64,000 nt of DNA from Candidatus Pelagibacter communis. GTDB taxonomy: Bacteria; Pseudomonadota; Alphaproteobacteria; Pelagibacterales; Pelagibacteraceae. A program made the position numbers and the translations under genes. The first letter of the stretch is position 1. The number at the start of each line of letters is the position of its first letter. Under the pieces are notes generated by a model, which saw nothing but the letters and a program-made list of their open reading frames with translations, made no database searches and was not told where the DNA came from. This document shows positions 62,756 through 64,000 of this stretch, in pieces. The DNA lies in assembly GCF_001180165.1 (NCBI RefSeq), contig NZ_CVSQ01000060.1, positions 124,001 through 188,000 of the forward strand. Reading direction: 5' to 3'.

Positions 62756-63891
62756 AAAAAATTAAATTTTTATTATTAATTTTTTTTTCTGTTTTTTATT
62801 TAAATAAAACAGTTATTTCAGCTGAAATTGATATTTATAAAAAAATTGATCTCTTCGGTGAGGTTCTAGAAAAAATTAATAAAGAGTATGTTGATGAGTT
62901 CAACCAATCTGAGAGTATGGACTCTGCTATCAATGGACTTTTACAATCCTTAGATCCTTATTCATCCTACATGTCTCCTAAAATTTTTGATGAAATGCAA
63001 ACAGAAACCAGTGGTGAATTTGGTGGACTAGGAATTGAAGTTAGTATGGAGGCTGGTGTGGTAAAAGTAATTTCACCAATAGATGATACACCTGCATCTA
63101 GGGCTGGATTAAAAGCTGGTGATTACATAGTCAAAATAAATGATGTCCAGGTTCAAGGAAAATCATTAAGTGAAGCTGTTGATTTAATGAGAGGACCTGT
63201 AGGTTCTGGAATAGAGTTAACAGTAAGACGGAGAGGCGAAAGAAAAGCGCTAACATTTAATATCATAAGAGAAGTTATTCAGGTTCAATCTGTAAAATCT
63301 GAAATTATAGATGAAAATATTGGATACATCAGGCTTACTTCATTTAACGATAACAGTAGTGATCAAATAGAAAAACAAATTAAAAAACTTAAGAAAGATA
63401 AAAACTTAAATTCATTTATTTTAGATTTAAGAAATAATCCTGGAGGTCTTTTATCTCAAGCAATAAAGATATCAGATTTTTTTCTGGAAAATGGAGAGAT
63501 AGTTTCAACAAAAAGTAGAAAAAAATCTGAAAATAGAAAATGGTTTGCAAAAAAAGGAGATATTACCGATGGAAAAACACTATTGGTTTTAATTAACTAT
63601 GGTTCAGCATCTGCATCTGAAATTGTTGCTGGAGCTTTAAAGGATCACAAAAGAGCAATCATCGTTGGTGAAAATAGCTTTGGTAAAGGTTCTGTCCAAT
63701 CCATTATTCCTTTAAAAAATCGTGGTGCTATCAGATTAACTGTCGCAAAATATTATCTTCCTTCTGGAAAATCTATTTCTGAAGTAGGTGTTAGACCAGA
63801 TATTGAAGTAAATGAAGAAGGTGATGATTTTAGAATAAAAACTGATACTGATAATCAATTAAACTACGCTATTAAGTTACTTAACGGATAA
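62752..63891 (+). CDS. ctpA: C-terminal processing peptidase (S41 family)
   Basis: A 379-residue periplasmic serine peptidase with a signal peptide (residues 1-24, MKKIKFLLLIFFS...), a PDZ domain (GLGIEVSMEAGVVKVISPIDDTPASRAGLKAGDYIV in outline) and the S41 core: catalytic serine in NYGSASASEIVAGAL and lysine in ENSFGKGSVQS. It trims C-terminal tails of periplasmic proteins. The ATG at 62752 is chosen, since a 12-residue extension upstream lies inside rsfS. Confidence 0.93.
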   Translation: MKKIKFLLLIFFSVFYLNKTVISAEIDIYKKIDLFGEVLEKINKEYVDEFNQSESMDSAINGLLQSLDPYSSYMSPKIFDEMQTETSGEFGGLGIEVSMEAGVVKVISPIDDTPASRAGLKAGDYIVKINDVQVQGKSLSEAVDLMRGPVGSGIELTVRRRGERKALTFNIIREVIQVQSVKSEIIDENIGYIRLTSFNDNSSDQIEKQIKKLKKDKNLNSFILDLRNNPGGLLSQAIKISDFFLENGEIVSTKSRKKSENRKWFAKKGDITDGKTLLVLINYGSASASEIVAGALKDHKRAIIVGENSFGKGSVQSIIPLKNRGAIRLTVAKYYLPSGKSISEVGVRPDIEVNEEGDDFRIKTDTDNQLNYAIKLLNG

Positions 63892-63892
63892 T

Positions 63893-64000
63893 ATGAATAA
63901 AAATTTAAAAGATTTACCACTGAGAAGTGGGGTAGGAATTATGTTATTAAATAAAGAAAATAAAGTATTCGTAGCGAAAAGAATAGATAATCCTAAAAAT
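63893..64000 (+). CDS. rppH: RNA pyrophosphohydrolase RppH, N-terminal part
   Basis: The first 36 codons of a frame that runs off the right edge: NLKDLPLRSGVGIMLLNKEN then KVFVAKRID. The LPxRxGVGIMLLN opening and VFVAxRID strand are the start of alphaproteobacterial RppH (Nudix). The Nudix box itself lies outside the window. It starts one base after the ctpA stop. Confidence 0.8.
   Translation, partial: MNKNLKDLPLRSGVGIMLLNKENKVFVAKRIDNPKN

Overview
This window reads as the chromosome of a streamlined marine alphaproteobacterium of the SAR11 clade (Pelagibacterales). Base composition is very AT-rich, most intergenic gaps are under 150 bases, many genes overlap by 1 to 20 bases, and lysine, isoleucine and asparagine dominate the proteins. 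The gene families fit this placing: class I lysyl-tRNA synthetase, a ChvG/ChvI-type two-component pair, a RegA-type regulator, MetX/MetW behind a SAM-II riboswitch, and an orphan BioY. This assignment is inferred from gene content; no rRNA is present. I see no mobile element, CRISPR array, tRNA or rRNA. No stretch longer than about 200 bases lacks a gene.

Layout. 1-8.5 kb: a partial lysine-rich protein, cyclopropane fatty acid synthase, a DapA-family lyase, a GT9 glycosyltransferase, a membrane J-domain protein, oligopeptidase B, and a small heat-shock protein with a sigma-32-like promoter. 6.7-23.1 kb: a purine uptake and degradation island. It has a PbuX-like NCS2 permease behind a possible xanthine-sensing RNA, a BMP-type nucleoside ABC transporter with a linked deaminase, a minus-strand operon uraH-xdhA-xdhB-guaD-puuD-phosphoribosyltransferase, and a divergent plus-strand operon uraD-alc-allA-puuE. 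Together they convert guanine through xanthine, urate, 5-hydroxyisourate, OHCU, allantoin, allantoate and ureidoglycolate to glyoxylate, urea, ammonia and CO2. PuuD lacks its usual cytochrome c tail, and a free cytochrome c gene sits next to puuE.

23.1-33 kb: a DUF1330 protein, a GT17 glycosyltransferase, an AlkA-like glycosylase, an EamA permease, MsrA, a sulfurtransferase, an RND efflux pair, a lytic-transglycosylase lipoprotein, a VanZ-like protein and phosphoglycerate mutase. 33-41.5 kb (minus strand): MurU-like and AmgK-like cell-wall recycling enzymes, TsaE, S-adenosylhomocysteinase, the ChvG/ChvI-like pair and DNA polymerase I. 41.6-46 kb: BioY, RegA, and a polyamine operon of a PLP decarboxylase, a deoxyhypusine-synthase-like protein and a ureohydrolase.

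46-57.8 kb: a queuosine-precursor transporter, L28, PyrD, LysRS, TrkH, an AmpG-like permease overlapping an NlpC/P60 protein, TyrA, HisC, then metX-metW-gloB. 57.8-64 kb: rplU-rpmA-obg-proB-proA-nadD-rsfS-ctpA and the start of rppH, apparently one long co-directional run.

The most notable points are the complete purine-degradation island with its split urate hydroxylase and candidate xanthine RNA, the decarboxylase/deoxyhypusine-synthase-like/ureohydrolase operon, and a recurrent convergent-gene junction in which one TTAA supplies both stop codons.
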